From: Ampullaceana balthica
Lineage: Eukaryota > Mollusca > Gastropoda > Lymnaeidae
Reading direction: 5' to 3'
Length of the DNA stretch: 64,000 bases
Assembly (NCBI GenBank): GCA_944989445.1
Contig: CALYLW010000727.1
Span: 372,001 to 436,000, forward strand
Shown piece after piece: positions 33,477 to 45,900 of the stretch. The notes under the pieces are model-generated. The model saw nothing but the letters and a program-made list of their open reading frames with translations. It did no database searches and was not told the origin of the DNA. How positions within the stretch are numbered: position 1 is the stretch's first letter; each line of letters starts with the position of its first letter. A program made the position numbers and the translations under genes.

Positions 33477-34052
33477 TATTATTAGACCAATGTGTGTCCT
33501 CTTGTGGCTTTATCTCTATTCTTGCCAGAAATTTGCGATGTCTTGGTACAATGATAAGGAAACCATCTGAGGTTCCATATGTATGTGAGTATAAAAGGCT
33601 ATAAAACACTAGCATTTCCATGATATATTTTTCCTGACATACACGCTATAATTCGATAACAAGTGGTCGGGGGAAAAAATCCATACGCCCCAACACTAAA
33701 TAAAGTTTTCTATTTCAATCGTATTTAATATATTTAGAAAATCAAAAGAATGGACCACAATTTTACAGATATACTATCCATGTCATTGCGTCCTCTACAT
33801 GCCTGCGTCTTCAAGACGTTGACCTAAAACTCTTTGTCAGTGGGGAAATGAAGCCACGCTTTTTTTTGGTCATTGAATAAAGTCATTATTATTTGGATTT
33901 GCCATAAGAGAGCTATGCAAGGAGGGCTTCTAAAAAATTATTGCATGAAAAGTGAAAAGTTTACAATGTGATATTTCATTTTTTGAGACCAAACTAGCGG
34001 AAGCGGTTTCAATATGAGGAGTTAAGGTAGCCGAGTGGTTGCTAGTTATAAG
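33477..34052. other. Spacer, no gene seen
   Basis: No feature was recognised. Confidence 0.5.
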
Positions 34053-34207
34053 TAGGGCTGTACCGGATGCCGGATTCAAATTTTTGAAATCCCGCCGGAG
34101 CCTGATTTGGCCGGATTTGTGCAGTGAGATCCGGCCGGAGCCGGATTTTTAAAAATGGACTGATTCCTGATTTCCCGTAGCAGGAGCCGAAATCCGGTAC
34201 ACCCCTA
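34053..34207. mobile_element. hAT-like MITE, TAGGGCTGTACCGGAT ends, perfect 8-bp TSD
   Basis: 155 bp. Left end TAGGGCTGTACCGGAT; right end ATCCGGTACACCCCTA. The duplication GTTATAAG is exact at 34045-34052 and 34208-34215. The interior is rich in CCGG. Longer relatives lie at 43797-44565 and 45707-46504. Confidence 0.93.
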
Positions 34208-34433
34208 GTTATAAGACAACAAACTCCAAGTCACTAATGGCTAAGGAATCAAACAGGTTTATTTCATCAGTACACAGAATACAAAGTGGTTAAGTCTCTC
34301 CGCTCTCTACGCTACCTCTACACTCAAATCTCTACCAGACCAGTGTCAGTGTGTTACTGGTGCTCACCGGTGGTGTCTCTAGTTTCCACGTGACTGAGCT
34401 CCCCATGCTGTAAACACGGGGCGACGCCCATGG

Positions 34434-34895
34434 CCGGATTTAGACTTGATGGGGCCCTAAGCTATTTGAGATATGGGGGCCCTTTTGAAGTCCAGATATT
34501 CTATGTCAGTTCCAAATATGAGGTGAAAAAAAATTCCGGGGGCCCCAAGAAGATGGGGGCCCTAAGCTATAGCTTGTTTAGCAAATCGCCTTCCTAGAAT
34601 AACAAATGTTCTAAGTGACCTTTTGGTTGAACCGAGATATTTGCATTTGAAAATGTGATATTTATTAGGCCTTTATAGAGTTATAACCCGGTTAGTTTGT
34701 ACTTCCTACCAAATAGTCTCACGATACAGCTTTCACATTTTGGGCTATGATAGATTAAAACATTGACAATATCCCAAGGGCAATAACTTATTTTTTTGTC
34801 AAAAAATCGACTGATAACACTGTTACTCTAAAAGGGGGTGGGGGGTGGGTGGGGCGTAAATAGGTAAATTTGGCACTGGACGACGCTCTCCTGAC
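34434..34895. mobile_element. Probable hAT-like MITE, CATGGCCGGATTTA ends
   Basis: Left end CATGGCCGGATTTAGAC and right end TAAATTTGGCACTG are imperfect inverted repeats. The flanks GCGACGC/GACGACGC are similar but offset, so the target duplication is uncertain. Contains two GGGGGCCCTAAGCTAT-type repeats. Confidence 0.5.
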
Positions 34896-34899
34896 CCCT

Positions 34900-35915
34900 C
34901 TGACACCGAGGGCGGAGTGAACCTCCACTGACCCGTTGAGGTCAACTGAAGCAGACTGCTATATTAAGAATGTATTTTTGTTTTGTTGTTGTTAATGGGT
35001 TTTTTTTGTGTTGCAATAATGAGAGTTGCTTTTTTTTTGGGGGGGGGGAGGAGGGTCCAGTCCCGGTAATTTTCAGCCTTGATTTGTGATATAAAATATA
35101 TTAATAATAATTTTATGATTTGTCAAAGTCTTACTAAGTATTAATATTTCATTTTAACAATATTTATATATCTAGAAAACTGGAATTGTATAATTTAAAG
35201 AAATGTCTAATATTTTAAAAAATAATTATTACGTTCATACTATATATAATGGCTCTTACAGAAAATGCAAATCAGTAAGTACCAATATAAATCTTCGAAG
35301 TGTTAGCAATTGTCATCCGATCGGTAAAAGCTTTCTATAGAAACCCAATACATATCTCTCTGTGCCTTTACTACTAATGGCACATTTATCAAACGACATG
35401 TAACCACATTAATTAATACCCCGACATTTCTCAGATTATATTTATTTTTCAGAGACCATCCATTCCATTGTCATCACTCACTCGATCTCGACATTGTATC
35501 CAAACGCTTACACCCTGAGACTATACGCTGACAAATCCATGTTGAATGGTGATGTATACAGTTACTGTAAGCTCTTAGTATCATGTTGATGGCCTAAAAT
35601 TTCCTAGTGAATCTGATATTTTTATCCCTTGGAACTGTTTCACAATCTTCGAAAACAGAGTGTGGAGTTTCCCAGCAAAATACTTTTTAAAATGTCAAAC
35701 CACTTTAGGCAAATGAACGAAAACAGTGGTATCACAGAGACAATTTCAGTTTATGTGTCTTGTGATGCAATTAAAAAGTTAATGAAAAAAAGAGAGCCCA
35801 GGTGAAAACAAGATAACGATATTACATTGTTCTTTCAATGCTTGAAGCGACAAAGTCCGAGTATGAGGCAAACAGTAACAAATTTGAAGAGTGTCCTTTA
35901 CAATTTTACATGTAA
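34900..35915. other. AT-rich spacer, no gene seen
   Basis: No coding frame or transposon end was recognised on either strand. Confidence 0.5.
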
Positions 35916-38377
35916 CCCTCTATTACACAATGTGACCATTTGGTAACAAAGCGAAATAATTATTATTTCAATAATGGTGGATTAGTTTTTAATTTTTCAG
36001 ACTGATTCCCCTTTTATTTTATCATGTTTTAGAACTTTTATACCGGATAACTCTTCACTTAGAGTGACTTAGACCATTTCGTATTTTTGTAATAGCAACT
36101 TTTAGTTGGTCACAGTGGGCTACACTTTTGTCTACCGAATCTCGTAAGTACAAGTGTTCGTTTTTTATCGCATAATGAAAATTTCTGTTCCAAAAAATGT
36201 TAAATGGTAACATTAATGTTTATGCTATAATTATGTGAGCTTATCTTTGATATTTGTCATCAACGTTTGATAAAATTTGAAAAAAATGGTATGTGACCAT
36301 TTGGTGACAGTGCGTCTATGTGGTTATTTTTTTTTGGTGGGTTTTCTTGTTGGAAAATGACAACATACTAAAGCTAACATTTTTATAAGCGATATAGATA
36401 ATGTTTTATTTATAGAATATTTATAAATATCTAATATTTATGTTAGCCTTTTATACTTTTATAAAATTAGCAAGTTTTACACTCTTTAACGTTAAATTAA
36501 AAATAATTTTAAAATTCTTTTTATAAATAGAAATAAAGTATGGATGATAATCAGTGATATACAACATATATATTTTGTACATTTTTTAATGTTTTTTTTT
36601 CCTCTTAAGAATGCAAATACCAAAGTCATGTCATGTATCCATCAAGGTTACATGGAAAAAATAAAGATGTACATGTTTGTGCCATTCCTGAGGACCCAGA
36701 TGATAATGAACTATCTTAGGAAGATGACGATGACGCAGATGAAACTTTTAATCCAGAATCAGAGCACAACAGAGATTCAGGTAAATTTACATACTTTTCA
36801 AAAATAAAATATTATGTCTTATATCTTTTGAAAGAATAATTAAATATCATTCAATACAATTGTTGACGTAAACACTAAAAAAAATAATAATTCAATTTGT
36901 CCTTTTCAGACTAAACAACACCAGTCTCTAAGAGTGAAATGAATGAAGCACCTGGTAATTTTTTAGGTACTGCAGTCCAACCACAGGCAAAAGTATCAAA
37001 TAGAAAGTTTTGCAGCAGACATCTTTCCCCAAGATCCTGTTTTTATTTTCTGGACATGTCGCTGTTGCAAAAGAGCCTCAAAACCCTATAGACTACTTTA
37101 GGGAAATTATTGATGAATAAATAATGGATAATTTTGTAATACAATCAAACATGTAAAGAGCTCAGACAAATATGAACCAACCATTGCATTTGGATGCTAA
37201 TGAACTGGAGCAGTTTACTGGAGTTTATTTATGATGAGCATCATAGTTCAAATGCAAAAAGCAGATGTTACTGGGGAATTGTTACTCGTTATGACAAGGT
37301 GGCTAATAAAAATATATGTTTATAACAATATAACCCCAAAAGTTAAAAAAAAATATGTGTGTTCTTCTGTGACTGGAGTGATTCATAACTTTGAATGATA
37401 CTGCTGTAAAATTCTGCCATGTAAAATAGAATTGGTTATATGAGCTTCTGGAAACATTGTGCTCCGCCTAGTTAGCAATGTTACAAGAAAGAAATAAACA
37501 ACAGGCAATGATTGTTTTCAAGTGGATATTATGAATATGGCAGTAGTTCTGGCATAACTGATCTATAGGAATGCATGTAGTAATGCAGATTGGGACCAAA
37601 AAAGTATCCTTGCTTTACTTGATTTCAAGACCCAGATCGCAATATGCCTAATGAAAAAAGGTAAAGTAGGGTTTAGAAAATGTGCTCATCCTTTTTTGAA
37701 TACAGAGCCAAAGAAATGAGAGGTCCTACTGCAGCTGTTCCACCCATACCAGTAAGACCTGACTATATTGGGCATTTTCCTGAGCCAATGTGCAAAAAAG
37801 AAAGATGCAAGAGACCAAATTGCAGGGAATTTTTTTAGAATTAAATGTGTAAAAATTAGTAGCATGTACTGATGTAATATTCAATTTTTCAATGTGCAAA
37901 ATTCAAACAGTTTCACTAGAATCAAACTAGATTTGTATGTAGGTGTATAAATGTTTACTGGCCTTTATGTAGGTATTTTATTTTAAAAAATTATCAGATT
38001 TTCCTTTACTTTTTTATTTTTATTTTCTAAAATAATGATTTTTTTATCCTTATTATCATTTTCATGAATTATAAAAGCAGTATATTCAACATATAAAAAT
38101 GTACTTGTAGTCAAATTAATATTTACACTTATTGGTGTTCACAATTAAATCATCATCTTTTAAAATTATAATAGTTTGTCATGTTAATTTATATTCTGTT
38201 TTACTTTTTTTTTACGTTTTAGACGCACTATTACCATATGGTAACATACCATTAAAATCACAATTTTATAAAAATAGTATATTTTTCTTCCATATTATGT
38301 TTATATATGTCCAATACACATATAATATCCAATCAAATATTTTTTCCCATGAAAACCTAAAAGTGCGTAATAGAGGG
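35916..38377 (+). mobile_element. Decayed piggyBac transposon
   Basis: Terminal inverted repeats CCCTCTATTAC (35916) and GTAATAGAGGG (38367-38377) are perfect over 11 bp. The right flank is TTAA (38378-38381), the piggyBac target, and the left flank is GTAA, one change from TTAA. Subterminal inverted repeats are also present: GTGACCATTTGGTGACAGTG at 36293 pairs with the region 38222-38245, and a related direct copy of the left arm starts at 35932. The length of 2.46 kb is normal for piggyBac. Transposase remains lie inside. Confidence 0.92.
36660..37840 (+). pseudogene. piggyBac (DDE_Tnp_1_7) transposase remnant
   Basis: In order: an acidic N-terminal stretch (EDPDDNELS, stop, EDDDDADETFNPES), QPLHLDANELEQFTGVYL, CYWGIVTRYDKVAN (the conserved YW...RYDKVA segment) and a C-terminal RGPTAAVPPIPVRPD followed by KKERCKRPNC, the start of the cysteine-rich domain. 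Many stops and frameshifts; clearly dead. Confidence 0.85.
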
Positions 38378-39327
38378 TTAATATTACTCCTAAGCACACT
38401 GCATCTTTAATTTGGATTACCTTTTTACCGTGCATTGTTTGCTTTTGTTTGTTTATTTTTCTTTGAAACTCTTAACATCTGATACTTTTCTTAGTGGAAA
38501 GACATTAGCCTACTGCAATTAGTTTTCCATTATATTAATCATCTAGTTTTTTTTGGTAATATTTCGCTATCGTGCTCTGACTGAATTGTTCACTAGATTA
38601 TACATTCATCAGCTAACAACCTCACTTAAATATCCGATGAAATGCTGTTGGGTAGATCATTTATGTAAATTAGGAAGTGTAAGGGGCCTTGGAAGTTGCT
38701 TGTTGTACTCTTGAGCTTACCCTTGTTGGTGCTGATTTACATCAATTAATTTTATGCTGCTTTATACCAAATATGAAATCTTAAATCCATTGATGGAAGG
38801 TACCAGAGATGCCAAAGTAAACTAGAGTGGTGGACTTTGTGGAATGCCTTTGAAAATTCTAGTGATATTATATGTATTCGATCATTATTATCTAAAATTT
38901 TGACAAATCGTCTATTAGACATATTAATTGGGTTTCATATGATTTGTTTTCCCATAAGCCTTGGTGATATGGGTTTAAGACAATCTTTGTGTAGGGCGTA
39001 GGGGATTAAATATTCGATATATTTTGTGTTCTACTAATTTGCAAGTTATGCTAGTGAGTAAAAACTGGTATATAACTACGAGGGTCTGTTTAATCTCCAC
39101 TTTTATCTCCATATTTGTTTTTAAAAAGAAAAGGGATTTGACATAAGCTAGTCCTCAATCCTGGGGCATTTTACCCTGGTTTACAGAGGTTTGAAAAGCA
39201 CTTTGTATATTGGCAGTTTGTTCAGTAATCTGGCTGTTAATTTCCTCCGGACCAGAGGCATTATTTGTTTGAAAGTTTGTTAATAATTTTTAATGCTTTT
39301 TTTTTCTTCTATAGCTATATTATGTAC

Positions 39328-40145
39328 TAGGGGCAAGTACCCGGCTTCGCCCGGGTTTAACAACAACAGCAACAACAACAGCAACAACAACAGCAACAAC
39401 GACAAAAACAACAACAGAAACAGCAACAGCAACAAAAACAACAAAAACAAAACAACAACAAAAACAACAAAATCAACAACAAAACAACTACAACAATAAC
39501 AGCAACAACAACAAAGCAACAACAACAAAACAACAAATACAACAGCAACAACAACAAAGCAACAACAACATGAAGGACATTGTCGTCGCAGGGCAAGGGA
39601 TGTGGACAACAACAACAACAGCAAAAACAACACAAAAGCAACAACAGCAACAGCAACAACAACAGCAACAACAAAAACAACAACAGCAACAACAACAAAA
39701 ACAAAACAACAACAAAAACATCAACAACAAAACAACAACAAAACAACAACAACAACAACAACAGCAACAACAACAAAGCAACAACAACAAAACAACAACA
39801 AAAGCAACAACAACAAAGCAACAACAACAAAAAAATTATTTTATGGCGATAATCGCCTTCTTGTTAATCTCGACACCAAAATGTTTATTAATTTGCGTCA
39901 TTATTTTACGTCTTAATTTTCAATAATTTTTATTTTATATAGCTCATATAGGGAAAAACTACATTTTGGGCCCCCGGGCCCCAGTATCTTATATATATGG
40001 AACGAAACCTGTTTAATAACCTTTCCGGTATAATTTTGTGTACGTGTACCAAATTTCACGTTATTTGGTTGTCTGGATCTTGAGTTATTAGGGAACAGAC
40101 AGACAGACAGACAACAAATGCGGCTTATATATATAGAGATAGAGA
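39328..40145 (-). mobile_element. Repeat family C ('GGCAAGTACCCGGC'), copy inside the LINE
   Basis: Runs from GGGGCAAGTACCCGGCTTCG to the GACAGACAGACAGACAACAA end. Relative to the plus-strand copies at 61165-63180 and 63182-64000 it is reversed: it shares CAAATTTCACGTTATTTGG, CTTTCCGGTATAATTTTGTG, ACTACATTTTGGGCCC and the proline-free GC-rich end. Its middle is replaced by a CAA-rich array. Confidence 0.85.
39357..39836. repeat. (CAA)n/(CAG)n-rich array, about 480 bp
   Basis: Mostly CAACAACAA with CAG and AAA variants, split by a 40-bp non-repeat stretch at about 39568-39608. Poly-Gln, poly-Asn/Thr and poly-Leu/Cys frames over it are artefacts. Confidence 0.96.
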
Positions 40146-40600
40146 TATATTTTATTTCATCTAAGTTTAATGAGACCTCCTTTATACCTAAGACTGAAAA
40201 TGATGATGCAAAGTATGTGTTTAAGATGTTAGCTTTGGTCTAATTAATATTATAGGTTTCATTGTTTCGGGCCTTCTATAAATAGGGCTGTTTCTGTTTT
40301 TATGGTTTTCTTCAGATATGACATTAAATATTTAATTTTGAAGATTTCTGCTAAGTTTTTGTGTTAAGCGTTTAATTCTGAGTATCTTTTGTGCGTTCTT
40401 TTTACGTCAGTAGCTTTAAATTAGCTTTCGTTTTGTTTAAAAAGTTATGTAATTCAGTATTGAAGTAATATTTGTTGCTTTTATTAGATGTTTGTTTAGT
40501 TGGCACAAATTCATCCTTTATATCTTTTACATTTAAAGGTACAGAATTCCAAATATCTTCTATTGGGCTATCTGTGGTATAATTTACTTAGAAATAGTTT

Positions 40601-41690
40601 TTTGAAGTTTGCCATTGCCTGGTGTAGGTTTGACACATTACATTTATTCCACAGATAAATGGGTCTCTTAAAATTTCTGGCAAATGTGTGTTTATTCTTT
40701 TCTTAACAAAGTACAACTATTTAATTTTAATGCACAGGTTAAGTGTAATCCATGTTTCAAATTTTGAATTATTTCCCCAGATTTGACCGAATCAATCGAA
40801 GAAAATCTTGTTGTTTTTTTTACTATTAAAAATGAAAATTTTAGGCATTTACCAAGACTTTCTTAAAGTTATAAATTAGTATGTACGAAATGACATAACA
40901 ATATGCTAAGAACAAAAATAGAAACATAATACAGATAAAATCTTTATTAAAAATATTTATTGACAAAATAACATGCGCCTCGATTTCATCAACAAGCTTT
41001 TTGAAAAGCATTGACTTCCTGTCGGCTAACCGGGTACTGAACATGATACAATATTTGAGAAAAATTAAATCATAGTTGGACTAATATCAGCACGTGAGCA
41101 TAGCTCAATAAGAATAGAATAGGAATATACATAGCATGACTCTTTTAAAACTAAATCTCGTATTAGTAATTAAAGCACAGTAAATATATTCACGGGTATT
41201 TAATGTGTTTCTAAAAGAACAGTTTTAAAAATTATTTAACAAATATTTTAAAATAAATGCAGTAACAAATTCAGCCCCATAAGCCTCTACAAGGTTATAG
41301 CCACAAGGAAAAACAGTCAACGATGCTGTACTTGTAAAATCAGATGAACCGTATCGAAATTTAAATACTTTTCATTTTAAAAAAATGGATAAATGTACGA
41401 CTGAATTAATCCTCTCAACTGTAAGAATCTATAGGGTTTGTAATTTCTAAAACCGGAAAACGTCATAGCTCAATGAGTAGTGTTCTATTTTTAGATTACA
41501 TTTTAGTGGAACAATGTTTTGAAGCATAAATACAGTCGAATCACTGTGTTCTCAAAATTGTTAGCATAGTAAATTTACGAAACTGTTTTTCCCTTTTCAA
41601 GTCCAATAAGCTGTCTTACATTAACGAAGAATTAACAAATAGCTGATAAGATACTTCCTTCTCAATATACCACATTTACATATTGACGTA
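40601..41690. other. AT-rich spacer 3' of the P450 gene
   Basis: No gene was recognised. The minus-strand frame 40841-41044 has no domain. Confidence 0.5.
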
Positions 41691-41693
41691 TCT

Positions 41694-41699
41694 TTTATT
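41694..41699 (-). promoter_or_regulatory. Polyadenylation signal AATAAA for the P450 gene
   Basis: About 92 nt past the P450 stop codon on the minus strand (TTTAATAAAAG). Confidence 0.55.
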
Positions 41700-41790
41700 A
41701 AATTTTTATGAAATTTGTCCTTAAAAAAGATATATATATATATAGCCCCAATAGTTCTATTATAAGACTTCCGGTTAATTATGACAAAGC

Positions 41791-42972
41791 CTACTGTCTT
41801 CTAACGGCTCTAAGTTTGTAGCGTTGAGGAGACGTCGTCATTCCAAACACGGGCGTCATGGGCGGTGGGTTGTCCGGATCTTCTGCCAGGAACTCAAACT
41901 TCTGAATCAGGTTGGACAGGTACAGGAAAATTTCAGTGTTGGCCATGGCCTCCCCGAGACAAACCCGTCGGCCAACAGAGAAGGGGATAAACTCCTCCTT
42001 TGTTATCAACTTCCCGTCCTCGTCTAAATGTCTTTCTGGCCTAAAAGTCGTGACGTCTTCTCCCCAGACGCTTCCGTCGAACATGACTGAACCAAGATAG
42101 GGAATAATGTAGGAGCCCTTGGGGATCTTATAACCTCTGAACTCCGAATCGCTGGAACAGGTGTGAACAACCCCTAGTGGTAAGATGTTGCCGATTCGCA
42201 TCGTCTCCATGATGACCGCATCTAAATAAGCAAGACTGGTCCTGTCCTGCATGGTCGGCACGCGATCTGGCCCCACGTTCGCCTTGAGTTCTTCAAACAG
42301 TTTTCTTTGAACATCCGGGTAGTTGATGCAGTGGAGCAGAAACCACGCCGTGACAGTGGAAGACGTTTCGGTGCCGGCAATGAACAGGTCGTACACCGAC
42401 TTGACGAGGTTGTCTTTATTTAGGTTCGTTCCTTGATCTTTCTGCCTTCGCTTTTTCTCCTCGGTGACATAAGCCGTTATAAAACTATACGAATTATTTT
42501 CGCACGCTTCGTCACCATTTTCCCGAAGTTTTTCTTTCACGAATTCATCGATAAAGGCATATAGGGCGTACACGTTTTTCTTTGTTATTTTTCCGTTGAA
42601 TGGGTCACCGGGAACAAATCTCAGTAAAGGGAAAAAGTTGATGATTCCAGCCATGTTTTGATCTGTTACCGAATTGGAAAATCTGGAGATCAGACCTTGG
42701 AGGCGACTGTCATTATATGAGAACCTCTGGCCGAGGATGATGGAGCATATAACATTACAAAAGCTCAGACTGGTGATGGTCTTGATGTCCGTAGGTTGAC
42801 CTTCAAAGCTTTCCAGCAGTTCGCAGAAAAAGCTGATTTCTTCCTGAACCCTGTCAGCCAATGTATTCTTCCCCATTCCAAATTCTTTCAAAATCTTTAA
42901 GGCGACTGCCCGTTGTTCTTTCCAATTGTCTCCAGATGACGTTGACAAACCTTTACCGGTGTTGCCTGTTAT
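41791..42972 (-). CDS. P450 exon 3 (catalytic core)
   Basis: Encodes 393 residues from ITGNTGKGLSTSSG to the stop, including the C-helix WKEQR, the I-helix oxygen-activation motif (FIAGTETSSTV), ETMR, PERH and the heme-binding loop (PFSVGRRVCLGE). The open frame runs 26 codons further upstream to 43050, but those are intronic: the acceptor CAG at 42975-42973 and the fit with exon 2 decide the boundary. Confidence 0.95.
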   Translation of the reverse strand: MTGNTGKGLSTSSGDNWKEQRAVALKILKEFGMGKNTLADRVQEEISFFCELLESFEGQPTDIKTITSLSFCNVICSIILGQRFSYNDSRLQGLISRFSNSVTDQNMAGIINFFPLLRFVPGDPFNGKITKKNVYALYAFIDEFVKEKLRENGDEACENNSYSFITAYVTEEKKRRQKDQGTNLNKDNLVKSVYDLFIAGTETSSTVTAWFLLHCINYPDVQRKLFEELKANVGPDRVPTMQDRTSLAYLDAVIMETMRIGNILPLGVVHTCSSDSEFRGYKIPKGSYIIPYLGSVMFDGSVWGEDVTTFRPERHLDEDGKLITKEEFIPFSVGRRVCLGEAMANTEIFLYLSNLIQKFEFLAEDPDNPPPMTPVFGMTTSPQRYKLRAVRRQ

Positions 42973-45900
42973 CTGGAAACAGAAAGCAGATTTATAGATA
43001 ATAAATGAGTTATTTGGATGATTTTTAGTCCCTTTGGTATAAACATTCAATTTTTTGTGTTGATATCGATTTGGGTTTTCTGTGGTCTGTTATATCTCTT
43101 ATATCTCTAAGCTTAACTTATTTCACATCGTATTTCCATGATACAAACAATGAATTTTACAATTACTGTAAACAAAAAATATATATAAAAGCTCAATTAA
43201 TTGACATGATTTCCTTACAACATGTTCCTTATAACTACACTTCACTTGTTGAGAGATCGTTTAAAGAATAAGAAATAAATTGGAATACGTTTATCGCTAT
43301 GGGGCCGTTCATAAAAGACGTCACGCATTTTATCCGTTTTTACCCCCTCCCCCTCGTCACACTTCGTCACAAAAACGTAGACCCCCCTGCCAATATGACG
43401 TCACAAAGCTTTGATACAAAAAAAAATGAAAATTTGAATGTTTCAGATCACTTTTTTCTCATTTAATTATGTATTTAGTGCAGGGTTCGGCGAACGTTTT
43501 CGCCCATTACCCCAAAAATATAAAAGTTTATGTTGACGTTATTCCCGAAGGCACGAGGTCCTGCCCACACGACTCGGAGGTTTGGGGGAGCCTTGTAAGC
43601 ACAAAAGGTTCTGGGATTAAGCCCCAGCCAAAAATAAATCTGGTGAGTTTTAGAAGCCTGACAAGTGTCTAAAAATGAATCTGAAAAGGATAATGCGTAG
43701 ATATTTTAGCTAAAAACGACATGGAGGATCCATATTTCAGGGGGAATTTATTTGTTACAATTACAAAAGTTTATAGTATAATATAATGGTTATAACTAGG
43801 GGGTGGCCGGATATGTTCTTTTTTTACTATTTGCGGATCCGGATAGTTTGGCCCTAATATTTGCCGGATCCGGATTCCTGATCCGGATATCTCCACATTT
43901 AAGTGTAAGAGCTAAGGGGGTGTATTTTACTACTTCCTAATTAATATTTAATACTATTTATTAAAATAATTATTATCCAACATATAGAGGGTAACTGCTA
44001 TCTCCAATGACAGTCTGTGAATTGTAAACGTCAACGATGAACATTTTACAATGAACTGAATGAACGAACTTGAACGAAGTTCAACGAACTGTGTAGTGTG
44101 TACCAAGGGAACAGTGTTGTTCTAAGTGTGTAGTGTGGTGTACAAGAAGTCGTGATCTAGAGCCATAATAAAAACTATTATTTTATTAAGACGATTTAAT
44201 TAAGCTTAATATGCTGTTAGTTAACTTAGTTTGTAATCTTATGTAGTTAAGTAATATATATTCGTGTAACTTTTTAAGTTAATTTTTTTTTCTCGTATTG
44301 AAATTGATTGTTTTACTATATTTGGCATGGATTTGAATGATTTCATTATCAAAGCTGGTTAATTTGTTTATTTTGTTATATGTTAATAATTTAATGTTAT
44401 TGATTTTTACTTTTTATATATTTGTTTATAAACTTATTAATATTAATTTAATTTGATTTCAAATCATTCTTTACTACATTTGATATCCGGATACTATCCG
44501 GATCTGCCTTAAGTATTTTCTGAATCTGGATAGTGGTGGAAATCCCAATATCCGGCCACCCCCTAGTTTATAACGGTCATAGGCCTAACGGCACTGGCCA
44601 TTCTAATCTAATGATATATCGGACATATTGGGATTAAGTCTGATAAACGCAAATTTATATAAAAAACTAACTGAAATTATACATTTAATATAAATTAATT
44701 TCTTAATTATTACTATAAAAGAGATAATTTCTTCTTTAAATCTCTTTAATGTTCAGTTCTGAGAAAACAAATATTTTTCATCATTTTTGACACAATTACA
44801 TCGGAATTGGGTCCTTTGTGGTTTGGGCAGTTGGATGCTGTCTTCAGGATCCAAACGATTTCTCAAAAATTTGTCAGACCTGTTTTTTTTTAGCAAACTC
44901 AATGTGTGCCTCATTATTGGATTAAAGTTCACGAAGTTTCTCTGCCAACTCCTGGCAGCTCATCTGGTACATCCGCAAAATCACTTCGAAAGGGATCGAC
45001 AGTCCAACTGACTTTATGAAAAGTAAACAGTTAACCGCTCTTTGAGCATGGTAAAATTTCTGATTACTTTATCATTGATGTGGTCAAAAATTATATTTCC
45101 ACAATCTTCAAAGTACAAGGCAACCCTTTAAAAGGCCGCTAACTTGTTTCATTCTGCAATTTTGTTTCCAATATGAAAGCCTTAAAATCCAATTATGCAA
45201 TCTTTCTATGTCGGAGATTATATTGATTTTTTCCTCCTGATTTTCTTTGTTCAACGGATTCACATGCTCAAAAATATCAGGTAAGTATGCGAGATGTGAA
45301 ACCTAATAAAAGCTTGCAAACGTCTCTGCTAGAGCATGCCTTTGACCATGCAGCCAGAAATGCTTGAAGTTCCGCTTTCAGAGTTCACACTCTGTTCAGA
45401 ACATTCCCGTGTGAAAGCCATTGTACCTCAGGTCTGTATTTTCAGCATCACCATCTTTACATTAATCACAAAATAGTCGCGTTTAATTTTCTTTATTTTT
45501 AATGAAATTCATAATCTGGATAACATCATGCATGATAACCTTCAGTTCAGGTTTCAAATGTTTCACAAGCAGAGGTTGACGATGGACCATAGAGGGGTTA
45601 ACTTGGGATTACTCTCTCGTGCAAAAGCTAAAAAACCACGTACACGACCCAACATAGCTTGAGCTCCATCAATAGACATAAATACAGTTTTTCCATTTTA
45701 AATTAGTAAGGGTGTACCTGATTTTGGTTAGGGTAAATCCGGAATCTGGCAATTTTTTTTTACAAATCCGGCTCCGGCAGGATTTCATTTAATAAATCCG
45801 TCTGGCTGGTAGAAATGTAATATATATATATACGCTCCGGCAAATCCGGAAACCGGCCATTTTTTTAAAATCCGACTCCAACTGGATTTCAACTAAAAAA

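Larger units (their letters stand above)
38590..40600 (-). pseudogene. Decayed LINE (CR1/L2-like RT), split by a later repeat
   Basis: Minus-strand blocks in order: IEDIWNSVPLNVKDI and NQTKANILNTYFASSF (pre-RT linker, 40560-40180), then after the inserted repeat at 39328-40145 ASGPEEINSQITEQ, FQTSVNQGKMPQD, CKLVEHKIYRI, IISLEFSKAFHKVHHSSL (RT block with the DxSKAFD motif changed to ExSKAFH) and GPLHFLIYINDLPNSIS. The catalytic FADD block was not found and stops are frequent. No RNase H. An old, inactive copy. Confidence 0.8.

Noticed and set aside
36544..36807. 87-codon plus-strand frame
   Set aside because: Out of frame with the acidic piggyBac N-terminus that lies in the same bases.
39280..39926. 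Poly-Leu/Cys, poly-Gln and poly-Asn/Thr frames
   Set aside because: Translations of the CAA/CAG array; homopolymer composition in all frames.
42973..43050. Upstream extension of the P450 exon 3 frame to a Met at 43050
   Set aside because: The 26 residues have no P450 resemblance, while the acceptor at 42973 joins exon 2 exactly in phase.
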